This document shows, piece after piece, positions 5,305-11,001 of a stretch of DNA of 11,001 nucleotides. A program made the translations under genes and the position numbers. How positions within the stretch are numbered: the first letter of the stretch is position 1; the number at the start of each line of letters is the position of its first letter. Origin of the DNA: Gallionellaceae bacterium (GTDB taxonomy: Bacteria; Pseudomonadota; Gammaproteobacteria; Burkholderiales; Gallionellaceae); the NCBI GenBank assembly GCA_947445045.1, contig CANFCA010000014.1, positions 1 to 11,001 on the forward strand. Direction: 5' to 3'. The notes beneath the pieces were generated by a model that was not told where the DNA came from, did not search any database, and saw nothing but the letters and a program-made list of their open reading frames with translations.

Positions 5305-5970
5305 ATGAGTCAACGGTTGCTGGTTTGGGATGTGCCTACACGAGTCTTTCATTGGTTGTTGGTCATATCGTTTACGGGGGCTTTTTTAACGGCTGAGTCG
5401 GAGCGTAATCGCGATATACATGTGGTGTTGGGCTATACCTTGCTGGGGCTTATCCTTTTCAGATTGGTGTGGGGATTGATCGGCACCCGCTATGCGCTGT
5501 TCCGTTCGTTTTGGTTCAAGCCCAGCGAGATCAAGGATTATGTTGTCTCGCTGCTCAAAGCCAAACCTAAACATTATGTGGGGCATAACCCGGCGGGCAG
5601 CGTAGCCGTATTTGCATTGCTAACACTAGGTATTGCATCAGGTGCGACTGGCGTGGTGGTGTTTGAAGATATCGGTGGCGATGTGCTGGAAGATGTTCAT
5701 AACTGGGTGTCTTACGCCATGTTGGGTATCGTTGGGCTGCATGTTGCGGGTGTGCTGGTTAGCAGTGTGATGCATCGCGAAAATCTGGTGCGCTCCATGA
5801 TTACAGGCTTTAAATCGGTTCAGCCGAATCAAGCGATCAATCGCACGCACGTGTGGCTGGGTGTCATAATACTCGTGACCGTCATCGCATTTTGGATTGG
5901 CTATCCGGCAACGGGGCTGGTGGGCTCTAACAGTGCGGCGACAAATACTCAGCAGCATAATGAAGACTGA
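5305..5970 (+). CDS. Cytochrome b561-family membrane protein
   Basis: A 221-residue integral membrane cytochrome b that should oxidise quinol and pass electrons to DHC. The N-terminus VWDVPTRVFHWLL is the family hallmark, with His16 in the first helix. Further candidate heme ligands are His39, His132 and His146 in hydrophobic segments (IHVVLGYTLLG, VHNWVSYAML, GLHVAGVLV). Four core helices are followed by a fifth near residues 183-199 and a polar tail. AAGGGGAG lies a few bases before the ATG, 14 bases after dhc. As third gene of the shp-dhc operon it completes a quinol-to-SHP chain, a grouping known in other proteobacteria. The specific oxidant or substrate is unknown. Confidence 0.85.
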   Translation: MSQRLLVWDVPTRVFHWLLVISFTGAFLTAESERNRDIHVVLGYTLLGLILFRLVWGLIGTRYALFRSFWFKPSEIKDYVVSLLKAKPKHYVGHNPAGSVAVFALLTLGIASGATGVVVFEDIGGDVLEDVHNWVSYAMLGIVGLHVAGVLVSSVMHRENLVRSMITGFKSVQPNQAINRTHVWLGVIILVTVIAFWIGYPATGLVGSNSAATNTQQHNED

Positions 5971-5980
5971 ACATTCTCAA

Positions 5981-6110
5981 GGAAGGTCTGATTAAGTCCG
6001 TTCGTGGTGAGTCTTTTCCGTTCGCTCCTTCGATACACCGCGCAAGCGCGGCACTCAGGGCGAACGGAAAATGTATCGAACCATGGTTTTCGGACTTAAT
6101 CAGACCCTCC
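5981..6110. repeat. 130-bp nested inverted-repeat (MITE-like) element
   Basis: GGTCTGATTAAGTCCG at 5985-6000 is perfectly inverted at 6091-6106. The match extends to 20 bp with one mismatch (5981-6000 / 6091-6110). Inside, TTTTCCGTTCGC (6014-6025) pairs with 6060-6071, TTCGATACA (6029-6037) can pair with 6072-6080, and a CCGCG/CGCGG hairpin sits at the centre. The CCGTTCG...CTCAGGGCGAACGG parts resemble a dispersed repeat seen in many proteobacteria. No coding capacity and no clear target duplication was found. It sits between the cytochrome b stop and the regulator gene. Confidence 0.75.
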
Positions 6111-6131
6111 CAAATATTTACAGGTAACACC

Positions 6132-6800
6132 ATGCGCGTATTGGTGATCGAAGACGATCTCTTGTTGGGTGATGCGATTCAAGCTGGCTTGAAGCAAGCA
6201 GGCTATGCCGTGGACTGGATGAAAGACGGCGTAGCAGCAGACCAGGCGCTCAGTACCGAACCTTATGTCGCCGCCGTGCTGGATTTGGGTTTGCCGCGCA
6301 TGTCGGGCTTGGAAGTGTTACAGCGGTTGCGCAATCGCAATAGCCCGATACCGGTATTGATTCTCACTGCAATGGATACCGTGGAAGATCGCATCAAAGG
6401 ATTGGATGCGGGTGCAGATGATTATTTGGTTAAGCCTTTCGACATGGGTGAGTTGTCTGCTCGCCTGCGTGCGTTGGTGCGCCGTGCCAGTGGCAAAGTT
6501 TCAGCGGCGCTTCAAGTGGCTGGCGTAGAGCTGGATGCCGCAGCACATCAGGTGCATTACCAACATCAACCTATTGAATTACCTGCCAAAGAATTCGCAG
6601 TGCTACATGCCCTGATGCTCAACGTGGGAAGAGTGTTGTCACGCGCCCAGATTGAGGAGCAGCTTTATGCTTGGGGTGAAGAAGTAGAAAGCAATGCGGT
6701 CGAGGTGCATATTCATCATTTGCGCCGCAAATTATTTCCTGAGTTGATTGAGACCATACGCGGCGTGGGTTATTTGATTCCTGCCGAGAAGCATGTTTAA
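6132..6800 (+). CDS. OmpR/PhoB-family response regulator, QseB/PmrA-like
   Basis: A 222-residue DNA-binding regulator. Receiver domain residues 1-116: acidic pocket Glu7-Asp8-Asp9, phosphoacceptor Asp51 in LDLGLPRMSG, Thr79, and Lys101 in LVKPF. The winged-helix effector domain (about 125-220) contains LPAKEFAVLHALM, the recognition region EVHIHHLRRKL and the terminal hairpin IRGVGYLI. The receiver and output style is closest to QseB/PmrA/TctD. It should act on promoters with CTTAAG-type tandem boxes such as the one at 4248-4264. Only a weak CAGGT precedes the ATG. It is separated from the upstream operon by the 130-bp repeat, so it may have an independent or altered promoter. It overlaps the kinase gene by 8 bp. 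Confidence 0.9.
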   Translation: MRVLVIEDDLLLGDAIQAGLKQAGYAVDWMKDGVAADQALSTEPYVAAVLDLGLPRMSGLEVLQRLRNRNSPIPVLILTAMDTVEDRIKGLDAGADDYLVKPFDMGELSARLRALVRRASGKVSAALQVAGVELDAAAHQVHYQHQPIELPAKEFAVLHALMLNVGRVLSRAQIEEQLYAWGEEVESNAVEVHIHHLRRKLFPELIETIRGVGYLIPAEKHV

Positions 6801-8145
6801 GATGCGCCATCATGGCTCACTAAAACAACGGCTGCTGATGCTGGCATTGACCACTGTCATTGCTGTCTGGGTAGGCGCAATCGCTTTTACTTATTACGAT
6901 GCACGCAAAGAGCTCAACGAAATCCTTGATGCACACCTTGCGCAATCTGCCACGCTGTTGATCGTTCAGTCGTCACATGAATTTGATGAAGTTGAGACGG
7001 AACATACGCCGTTAATACACAAGTATTCGCGCCGTATTGCCTTTCAGATATGGGAAGACGGACAGACACTTCGATTGCATTCTCTCAATGCCCCCGCTCA
7101 ACCCCTCGCCACGATTCAACAAGGCTTTAGTGATAGCGTCATCGATGGAGTAAGTTGGCGCGTGTACAGCACATGGGACGATGCAGGCAAAAACTTGATT
7201 CATATTGCTGAACGCACAGAGGTACGCGACGATTTAGCCCACAGCATTGCCGGAAATCTACTCAAACCGTTATTGATCTCATTACCATTGCTGGCACTTT
7301 TGCTATGGATAGCAGTAGCACGCAGCTTGCGCCCGCTGATTAAACTCACCTCAGAAGTTGCGCAGCGCGAGCCGGACAACCTTGCGCCACTCGACACGCA
7401 ATACGCACCCAGCGAAGTGGTTCCACTGATTGAACGACTCAATAAATTGTTTGAGCGGATGGCCTCCTCATTGAAAAAAGAAAGGCGCTTCACCGCCGAT
7501 GCTGCCCACGAATTGCGCACCCCAGTGGCGGGAATCAAAGCACAAGCGCAAGTCGCCAAAGCTGCGTCCAATGAGGCTGAACGCAATCATGCCCTAGACA
7601 ACGCGATACTCGGCTGTGATCGTGCCGCGCACCTGATCGAACAGCTGCTGACGCTTGCCCGACTCGACAATTTGGGTGACGACGTGACTGAATCCTGCTC
7701 GCTGCGAGCCATTGCCGCTGAAGTTATTGCAGCCATCGCACCGACGGCTTTTAATCAAAATATACGACTCGAATTGACCGAAGGAAATGACGAAGTTGTT
7801 CGCGGCAACCCAGTGCTATTAAAAATAATGTTGCGCAATCTGATCGACAACGCCGTGCGTCACACGTTGCCTGGCACTTCTGTTTGGGTGAGCATAGGTA
7901 ACGAACATGGTCAAAGCTGCTTGTCAGTTAATGACAATGGAGCGGGTCTTGCACAAGCTGATATAGCCAAGCTGACAGAACGGTTTTATCGCCCGGTTGG
8001 TACCATCGGCAGTGGCAGTGGACTCGGACTTTCTATCGTCAAAAGCATCGCCGAGATTCACCATGCTGAATTGAATATCGCCACACACTTTGAAGCAACT
8101 GGGCTCAGGGTAACGGTACGGTTTAAAACTGATACGAAAAAATAA
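6793..8145 (+). CDS. QseC-like sensor histidine kinase
   Basis: A 450-residue membrane kinase, cognate to the preceding regulator. TM1 about residues 14-34; periplasmic sensor region 35-157 resembling the 2CSK_N type domain; TM2 about 158-176; HAMP about 177-230; dimerisation/phosphoacceptor with His239 in DAAHELRTP; ATPase domain with N-box NLIDNAVRHT (349-358), G1 DNGAG (381-385) and G2 GSGLGLS (408-414). All catalytic motifs are present. The ATG at 6793 overlaps the end of the regulator gene by 8 bp, so translation is coupled; an in-frame ATG at 6802 is an alternative. The signal sensed is unknown, but the linkage to the shp operon suggests a redox or respiratory cue. Confidence 0.9.
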   Translation: MFKMRHHGSLKQRLLMLALTTVIAVWVGAIAFTYYDARKELNEILDAHLAQSATLLIVQSSHEFDEVETEHTPLIHKYSRRIAFQIWEDGQTLRLHSLNAPAQPLATIQQGFSDSVIDGVSWRVYSTWDDAGKNLIHIAERTEVRDDLAHSIAGNLLKPLLISLPLLALLLWIAVARSLRPLIKLTSEVAQREPDNLAPLDTQYAPSEVVPLIERLNKLFERMASSLKKERRFTADAAHELRTPVAGIKAQAQVAKAASNEAERNHALDNAILGCDRAAHLIEQLLTLARLDNLGDDVTESCSLRAIAAEVIAAIAPTAFNQNIRLELTEGNDEVVRGNPVLLKIMLRNLIDNAVRHTLPGTSVWVSIGNEHGQSCLSVNDNGAGLAQADIAKLTERFYRPVGTIGSGSGLGLSIVKSIAEIHHAELNIATHFEATGLRVTVRFKTDTKK

Positions 8146-8148
8146 AAT

Positions 8149-8178
8149 CTGTTGGAAAAGTTCCAGACTATTTTCTTG
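8149..8178 (+). terminator. Weak terminator-like hairpin after the kinase gene
   Basis: TGGAA (8153-8157) and TTCCA (8161-8165) form a short stem with an AAG loop, extendable by TCT/AGA across a bulge, followed by ACTATTTTCTT. The stem is AT-rich and short, so this is only a candidate. Confidence 0.3.
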
Positions 8179-8231
8179 CAGTTAATTTCGTAAATTGATG
8201 GTCAGTAATGTGCCAATTTAGGATGGTCTTA

Positions 8232-8247
8232 GTTGAGAATTCTCAAC
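8232..8247. repeat. 16-bp perfect palindrome in the mod leader region
   Basis: GTTGAGAATTCTCAAC is a perfect palindrome about 85 bp upstream of the modA promoter and 87 bp after the kinase stop. It is followed by an A-run, not a T-run, so it is not a terminator on the plus strand. A dimeric repressor or activator site is possible; the protein is unknown and it does not resemble the ModE site I know. Confidence 0.45.
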
Positions 8248-8321
8248 CAGAAAAAAACCGTTCGTGAATTTTATAATTTGTGGAAATGCGGTCATAAATA
8301 TCCGTAACAAAAACCATCCGA

Positions 8322-8327
8322 TATAAT
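8322..8327 (+). promoter_or_regulatory. Perfect -10 (TATAAT) for the modAB transcript
   Basis: TATAAT at 8322-8327 is consensus, but the hexamers 16-18 bp upstream do not resemble TTGACA, so an activator may help. Transcription would start near 8334, giving a leader of about 234 bases that contains the riboswitch. Confidence 0.5.
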
Positions 8328-8404
8328 TCAATCCAGATGTCTCGTCACTTAATTAATTTCAAGTGAACTACACATCACCCCCCGAAGCTAATTTGCCTAA
8401 AACG

Positions 8405-8492
8405 CATGTCATGGCAGGTTCAGCCGAACACTTCGGTGTTCCGGGTCAGTTTGTGAAAACAGCTGGCCTCCCGGTACTTGGAAAGGGGATTC
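8405..8492 (+). ncRNA. Molybdenum/tungsten-cofactor (Moco-type) riboswitch
   Basis: The block GGCCTCCCGGTACTTGGAAAGG (in two pieces: GGCCTCCCGG 8465-8474, TACTTGGAAAGG 8475-8486) closely matches the 3' conserved part of the Moco RNA in front of E. coli moaA (GCCTCCCGTATCTGGAAAGG, from memory). The conserved GGGTCA lies at 8443-8448 on the 5' side. A hairpin with a UUCG loop (8424-8444) precedes it. The aptamer is compact: the stretch between GGGTCA and GGCCTCCC is only 16 bases, much shorter than in E. coli, as in variants proposed to prefer tungsten cofactor. Placement upstream of modA fits feedback control of molybdate uptake. Confidence 0.75.
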
Positions 8493-8495
8493 AAT

Positions 8496-8536
8496 CTCAG
8501 ACACATAAATGTGTGCCTGAGTGTTTCCCTTTATTT
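8496..8536 (+). terminator. Hairpin with T-rich tail, candidate riboswitch expression platform
   Basis: CTCAG (8496-8500) pairs with CTGAG (8517-8521), and ACACA with TGTGT across a TAAA loop, leaving a small bulge. TGTTTCCCTTTATTT follows. It lies directly after the aptamer and about 30 bases before modA, so it could be a cofactor-controlled terminator. The tail is interrupted by CCC, so the efficiency is uncertain. Confidence 0.45.
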
Positions 8537-8567
8537 GCAATTAATTTTGTAGAATAAAGGAGTTTCC

Positions 8568-9332
8568 ATGCTTAAAAAATATTTTCTAAGCGCAATTTGT
8601 TGCTTTACTTTTACATCACACTGTCTCGCTGAAAATCTCACTATTGCGGCAGCATCCGATATGACTTACTGCCTGCCGGAGTTGGTCAATGAATTCCAAG
8701 CATCCAATCCTAACAGTGAAATAAAAATCCTATTTGGTGCATCAGGTAGCTTGTTCGCACAAATCAAAAATGGTGCACCCTTTGACATTTATATGTCCGC
8801 AGACATGCAATATCCAAGTGAACTGGCCAATGCTGGCGCGGCTGACAAGGCGAGTTTGTTATCTTACGCCAGAGGTCATTTGATGTTGTGGACAGCAAAT
8901 CCCACCCTCAGCTTAGACAAGGGTCTGATTGGGTTGAAACAGGCAGACATTAAACACATCGCCATCGCCAACCCAGAAACAGCGCCCTATGGCCGAGCCG
9001 CTCGTGCTGCACTACAGCAAGCAAAATTATGGGATGACTTAAAACCATTGCTAGTCTTTGGTGACAACATTTCGCAAACATTGCAATACGCCGAAACAGG
9101 TAATGCCGATGTCGCAATTCTTTCTCGTTCTTTAGCACTTTCACCCAGGATGGCAGGTAAAGGTCACGCTCAACCCATTCCAGAGTCAATGTACCCGCCA
9201 CTCAATCAAGGTCTTGTCATCACGAACAAAGGAAGCGTTAACCCACTCTCCACAAAGTTTGCGAAGTTCATGCAATCAGACAAAGCAAAAAGTATTTTGG
9301 AGCGCTTTGGCTTCTCTACGCCTGAACAGTAG
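8568..9332 (+). CDS. modA: Molybdate ABC transporter substrate-binding protein ModA
   Basis: A 254-residue periplasmic protein that captures molybdate (or tungstate) for the ModB permease. A signal peptide ends at CLA, cleavage before Glu22. The mature start ENLTIAAASDMT with Ser30, and the GASGSLFAQI segment (57-66), are the oxyanion-binding loops of the family. Further conserved pieces are GAPFDIYMSADM, ANPETAPYGRAA, and QTLQYAETGNADVAI. Length is normal and no lesion is seen. AAAGGAG precedes the ATG at 8568. Expression should be governed by the riboswitch leader. It is followed 11 bases later by modB. Confidence 0.9.
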   Translation: MLKKYFLSAICCFTFTSHCLAENLTIAAASDMTYCLPELVNEFQASNPNSEIKILFGASGSLFAQIKNGAPFDIYMSADMQYPSELANAGAADKASLLSYARGHLMLWTANPTLSLDKGLIGLKQADIKHIAIANPETAPYGRAARAALQQAKLWDDLKPLLVFGDNISQTLQYAETGNADVAILSRSLALSPRMAGKGHAQPIPESMYPPLNQGLVITNKGSVNPLSTKFAKFMQSDKAKSILERFGFSTPEQ

Positions 9333-9343
9333 AGAAATTGATT

Positions 9344-10030
9344 GTGAATTTTAATGCGCTCTTGGCAAATGAACTATGGGAAGCCGTTTGGTTGACCTGC
9401 CGACTTGCGTTCATAACAACAGCTGCATTGTTGTTGATTGGTACTCCATTGGCTTATTGGCTGAGTGCCTCCCGATGGCGCGGCATTGTGTTAATTGAGG
9501 CAATAGTCTCTTTACCTATTGTGTTACCCCCCACAGTTATCGGCTTTTATCTACTTATTATTTTGTCGCCGCAACACCCTCTTGGGCAGTTCTGGCTGAA
9601 CATGTTTGGTTACTCACTCACCTTCAGCTTTACCGGACTTGTCATCGGTTCTGTTATCTATAGTCTGCCATTTGCCACCCAGCCATTTCAAGCGGCATTC
9701 AAAAGTGTGCCCAGAGAATTGATCGAGGCAGGAACCGCGTTAGGTGCAAAAAAGTGGCCACTGTTCTGGAAGATTCAATTGCGTGTAGCAAGTCCGGGCA
9801 TCATGGTCGGTTGCATGCTGAGTTTTGCTCACACATTAGGGGAGTTTGGCGTTGTGCTGATGTTGGGTGGGAGTATTCCAGGGGAGACGCGTGTAGCCTC
9901 GATTGCATTGTTCGATAAAGTTCAGGCGTTAGACTATTCGGCGGCGCATGCTTATTCGCTCGTTCTTTTATCAATTGCGCTTGTGCTGCTTATCGGCATC
10001 GGTGTTATTCGTAAAAAACTAGAAAATTGA
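9344..10030 (+). CDS. modB: Molybdate ABC transporter permease ModB
   Basis: A 228-residue permease with about five or six membrane helices forming the molybdate channel as a homodimer. The ABC-docking EAA loop is present as ELIEAGTALGAKKWPLFWKI (125-144), and the LPPTVIGFYLL and HTLGEFGVVLMLGGSIPGET segments are characteristic of ModB. I preferred GTG 9344 because GAGA at 9332-9335 is eight bases upstream; a TTG at 9338 is too close to it. It overlaps nothing and is 11 bases from modA. It must pair with a ModC ATPase, but no such gene follows intact, so function depends on a ModC encoded elsewhere or a substitute ATPase. Confidence 0.9.
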   Translation: MNFNALLANELWEAVWLTCRLAFITTAALLLIGTPLAYWLSASRWRGIVLIEAIVSLPIVLPPTVIGFYLLIILSPQHPLGQFWLNMFGYSLTFSFTGLVIGSVIYSLPFATQPFQAAFKSVPRELIEAGTALGAKKWPLFWKIQLRVASPGIMVGCMLSFAHTLGEFGVVLMLGGSIPGETRVASIALFDKVQALDYSAAHAYSLVLLSIALVLLIGIGVIRKKLEN

Positions 10031-10045
10031 GAGGCCGATTTATCT

Positions 10046-10084
10046 ATGACCCCAAAGCTCGCCATCAAAATTTCACAGCTATGA
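10046..10084 (+). pseudogene. Candidate 5' stub of modC
   Basis: Fifteen bases after modB, at the place where modC normally starts, ATG opens a 12-codon frame MTPKLAIKISQL ending at TGA, with GAGAGG upstream. The MTPKL.I.IS style resembles the N-terminus of ModC-like ATPases, but no Walker A, Q-loop or signature motif follows in any frame. It is most simply a truncated modC. The identification rests mainly on position. Confidence 0.35.
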
Positions 10085-10374
10085 TGTAGTCAGTCGCCAC
10101 GAGCAACAATAGAATCTAAAGTGAAGGTCGTAAAGTCCAGCTACTTTACAAATTGGCGTAGGTTATAGTTCAGCATAAGGGACAAATCCATGAAGTCTGT
10201 AACACCTATGCAAGCCGCATGATTATTGGTCTCGACAGACTTGATTACTTGGTTTCAAAACATAACTTAGCGGTACTTTAAAGCTGCACTCATTCAACTC
10301 CCGCCAACACACAAATAAGACTTACTTGGCCACACCGCGTAAAATCCGCGCTAATTTAATTTTCAGTCCATAAA
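10085..10374. other. Intergenic stretch without a recognisable gene
   Basis: Only short frames occur. One, from ATG 10190, gives MKSVTPMQAA then a stop, behind AAGGG, and another overlapping frame gives about 20 residues. A GTAAAG/CTTTAC inverted repeat lies at 10130-10149 and a CGCG/CGCG pair near 10337-10350. No clear promoter for the downstream GTPase was found. The stretch could be the scar of a deletion that removed modC. Confidence 0.5.
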
Positions 10375-11001
10375 ATGTCCATCCAATGGTTTCCCGGTCA
10401 CATGACTTCGGCGCGCAGAAAAGCCGCCGAGACGATGGAGTTTACCGATGTCGTTATCGAGGTGTTGGATGCGCGCGCGCCTGAGGCAAGTTGCAATCCA
10501 ATCATCGAAGAGCTGCGTTTGCATCGGCAACGCCCGTGCCTAAAGATACTCAATAAAGCCGATCTCGCCGATCCGATTGCCACGAAGGCTTGGCTGAATT
10601 TTTATAATCAACAAGACGGTGTCAAAGCGGTCGCGCTGAGTTGCAAAAGCACCAGCGATGCCGCCAAAGTACCCAAGCTGTGTCAGCCGCTTGCGCCGCA
10701 TCGCGACAACAATCACAAGCCGTTGCGCATGATGATTATGGGCATCCCCAATGTGGGCAAATCCACCTTGATGAACATGCTACTCAAACGCCGCGTGGCG
10801 AACGTGGGCGATGAACCTGCCGTGACCAAATCGCAGCAAAGCCACAAAATTAACGACCAAATGATGCTCACCGATTCGCCAGGCTTGATGTGGCCAAAGA
10901 TCGAACATACGAGCGATGGCCTGATGCTTGCGGCTATCCATGCCATTGGTCGCAACGCCGTATTTGAAGAAGAGGTGGCGGAATTCCTTGGCGGCGTTTT
11001 A
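10375..11001 (+). CDS. ylqF: YlqF/RbgA-type ribosome-biogenesis GTPase, 5' part
   Basis: The first 209 residues of a circularly permuted GTPase that acts in large ribosomal subunit assembly; the gene runs off the right edge. The N-terminal WFPGHM (5-10) is the family hallmark. The permuted G motifs appear in the order G4 NKAD (60-63), G5 SCK (89-91), G1 GIPNVGKST (123-131), G2 around Thr151, G3 DSPG (167-170), as expected. The family is usually about 300 residues, so roughly the last third is missing. The ATG at 10375 has no strong Shine-Dalgarno sequence. Coding composition is higher in GC than the preceding gap. It is functionally unrelated to the mod genes. Confidence 0.9.
   Translation, partial: MSIQWFPGHMTSARRKAAETMEFTDVVIEVLDARAPEASCNPIIEELRLHRQRPCLKILNKADLADPIATKAWLNFYNQQDGVKAVALSCKSTSDAAKVPKLCQPLAPHRDNNHKPLRMMIMGIPNVGKSTLMNMLLKRRVANVGDEPAVTKSQQSHKINDQMMLTDSPGLMWPKIEHTSDGLMLAAIHAIGRNAVFEEEVAEFLGGVL

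Noticed and set aside
5981..6110. CRISPR or attC-like array
   Set aside because: There is one inverted-repeat unit with no spacer-repeat periodicity and no integrase nearby.
8149..8340. ModE binding site before modA
   Set aside because: I looked for the paired TATA-type half-sites of ModE around the TATAAT and found only partial matches, no symmetric pair.
8363..8557. 64-codon plus-strand frame before modA
   Set aside because: It covers the riboswitch and hairpin, lacks a Shine-Dalgarno sequence and has no protein-like features.

Overview
The window looks like a piece of a betaproteobacterial chromosome, probably from a Nitrosomonadales/Gallionellaceae-like or related respiratory lineage. 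This is inferred from gene content and protein style: a c-type cytochrome operon of the SHP/DHC type, a molybdate transporter, a QseB/QseC-like two-component pair and a YlqF-type GTPase. No rRNA or tRNA gene is visible to anchor the taxonomy. Core-like genes run at about 50-55% GC, while about 1160-1960 drops to roughly one third GC in the lines I counted.

Region 1 (1-3154) is accessory in character. It holds a small membrane protein, an intact-looking TumE/TumA toxin-antitoxin pair with its own promoter and a candidate operator, and an AT-rich two-TM coiled-coil gene split by one in-frame TGA. These are followed by a secreted OB-fold protein with a strong terminator. On the minus strand lies a second toxin-antitoxin pair, in which a PemK/MazF-type toxin has been wrecked. 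One lost G in a G-run both shifts the toxin frame and removes the antitoxin stop. A separate 56-bp insertion breaks the toxin frame again.

Region 2 (3155-8145) is respiratory and envelope. A patatin-like lipoprotein is divergent from a three-gene operon for SHP (high-spin cytochrome c), DHC (diheme cytochrome c) and a membrane cytochrome b561. In front of that operon is a perfect CTTAAG-N5-CTTAAG tandem, the layout of a PmrA/QseB-type response-regulator site. A QseB/QseC-like regulator and kinase pair follows the operon, separated from it by a 130-bp inverted-repeat (MITE-like) element. The simplest reading is a self-contained module: the kinase senses a signal, the regulator binds the tandem site, and electrons pass from quinol through cytochrome b and DHC to SHP.

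Region 3 (8146-10374) is molybdenum uptake. A 420-base leader with a perfect TATAAT carries what I read as a molybdenum/tungsten-cofactor riboswitch and a terminator-like hairpin, then modA and modB. The expected ATPase gene modC is missing: only a 12-codon stub follows modB, then about 290 bases without a recognisable gene. Region 4 (10375-end) is the first 209 codons of a YlqF/RbgA-type circularly permuted GTPase, cut by the window edge.
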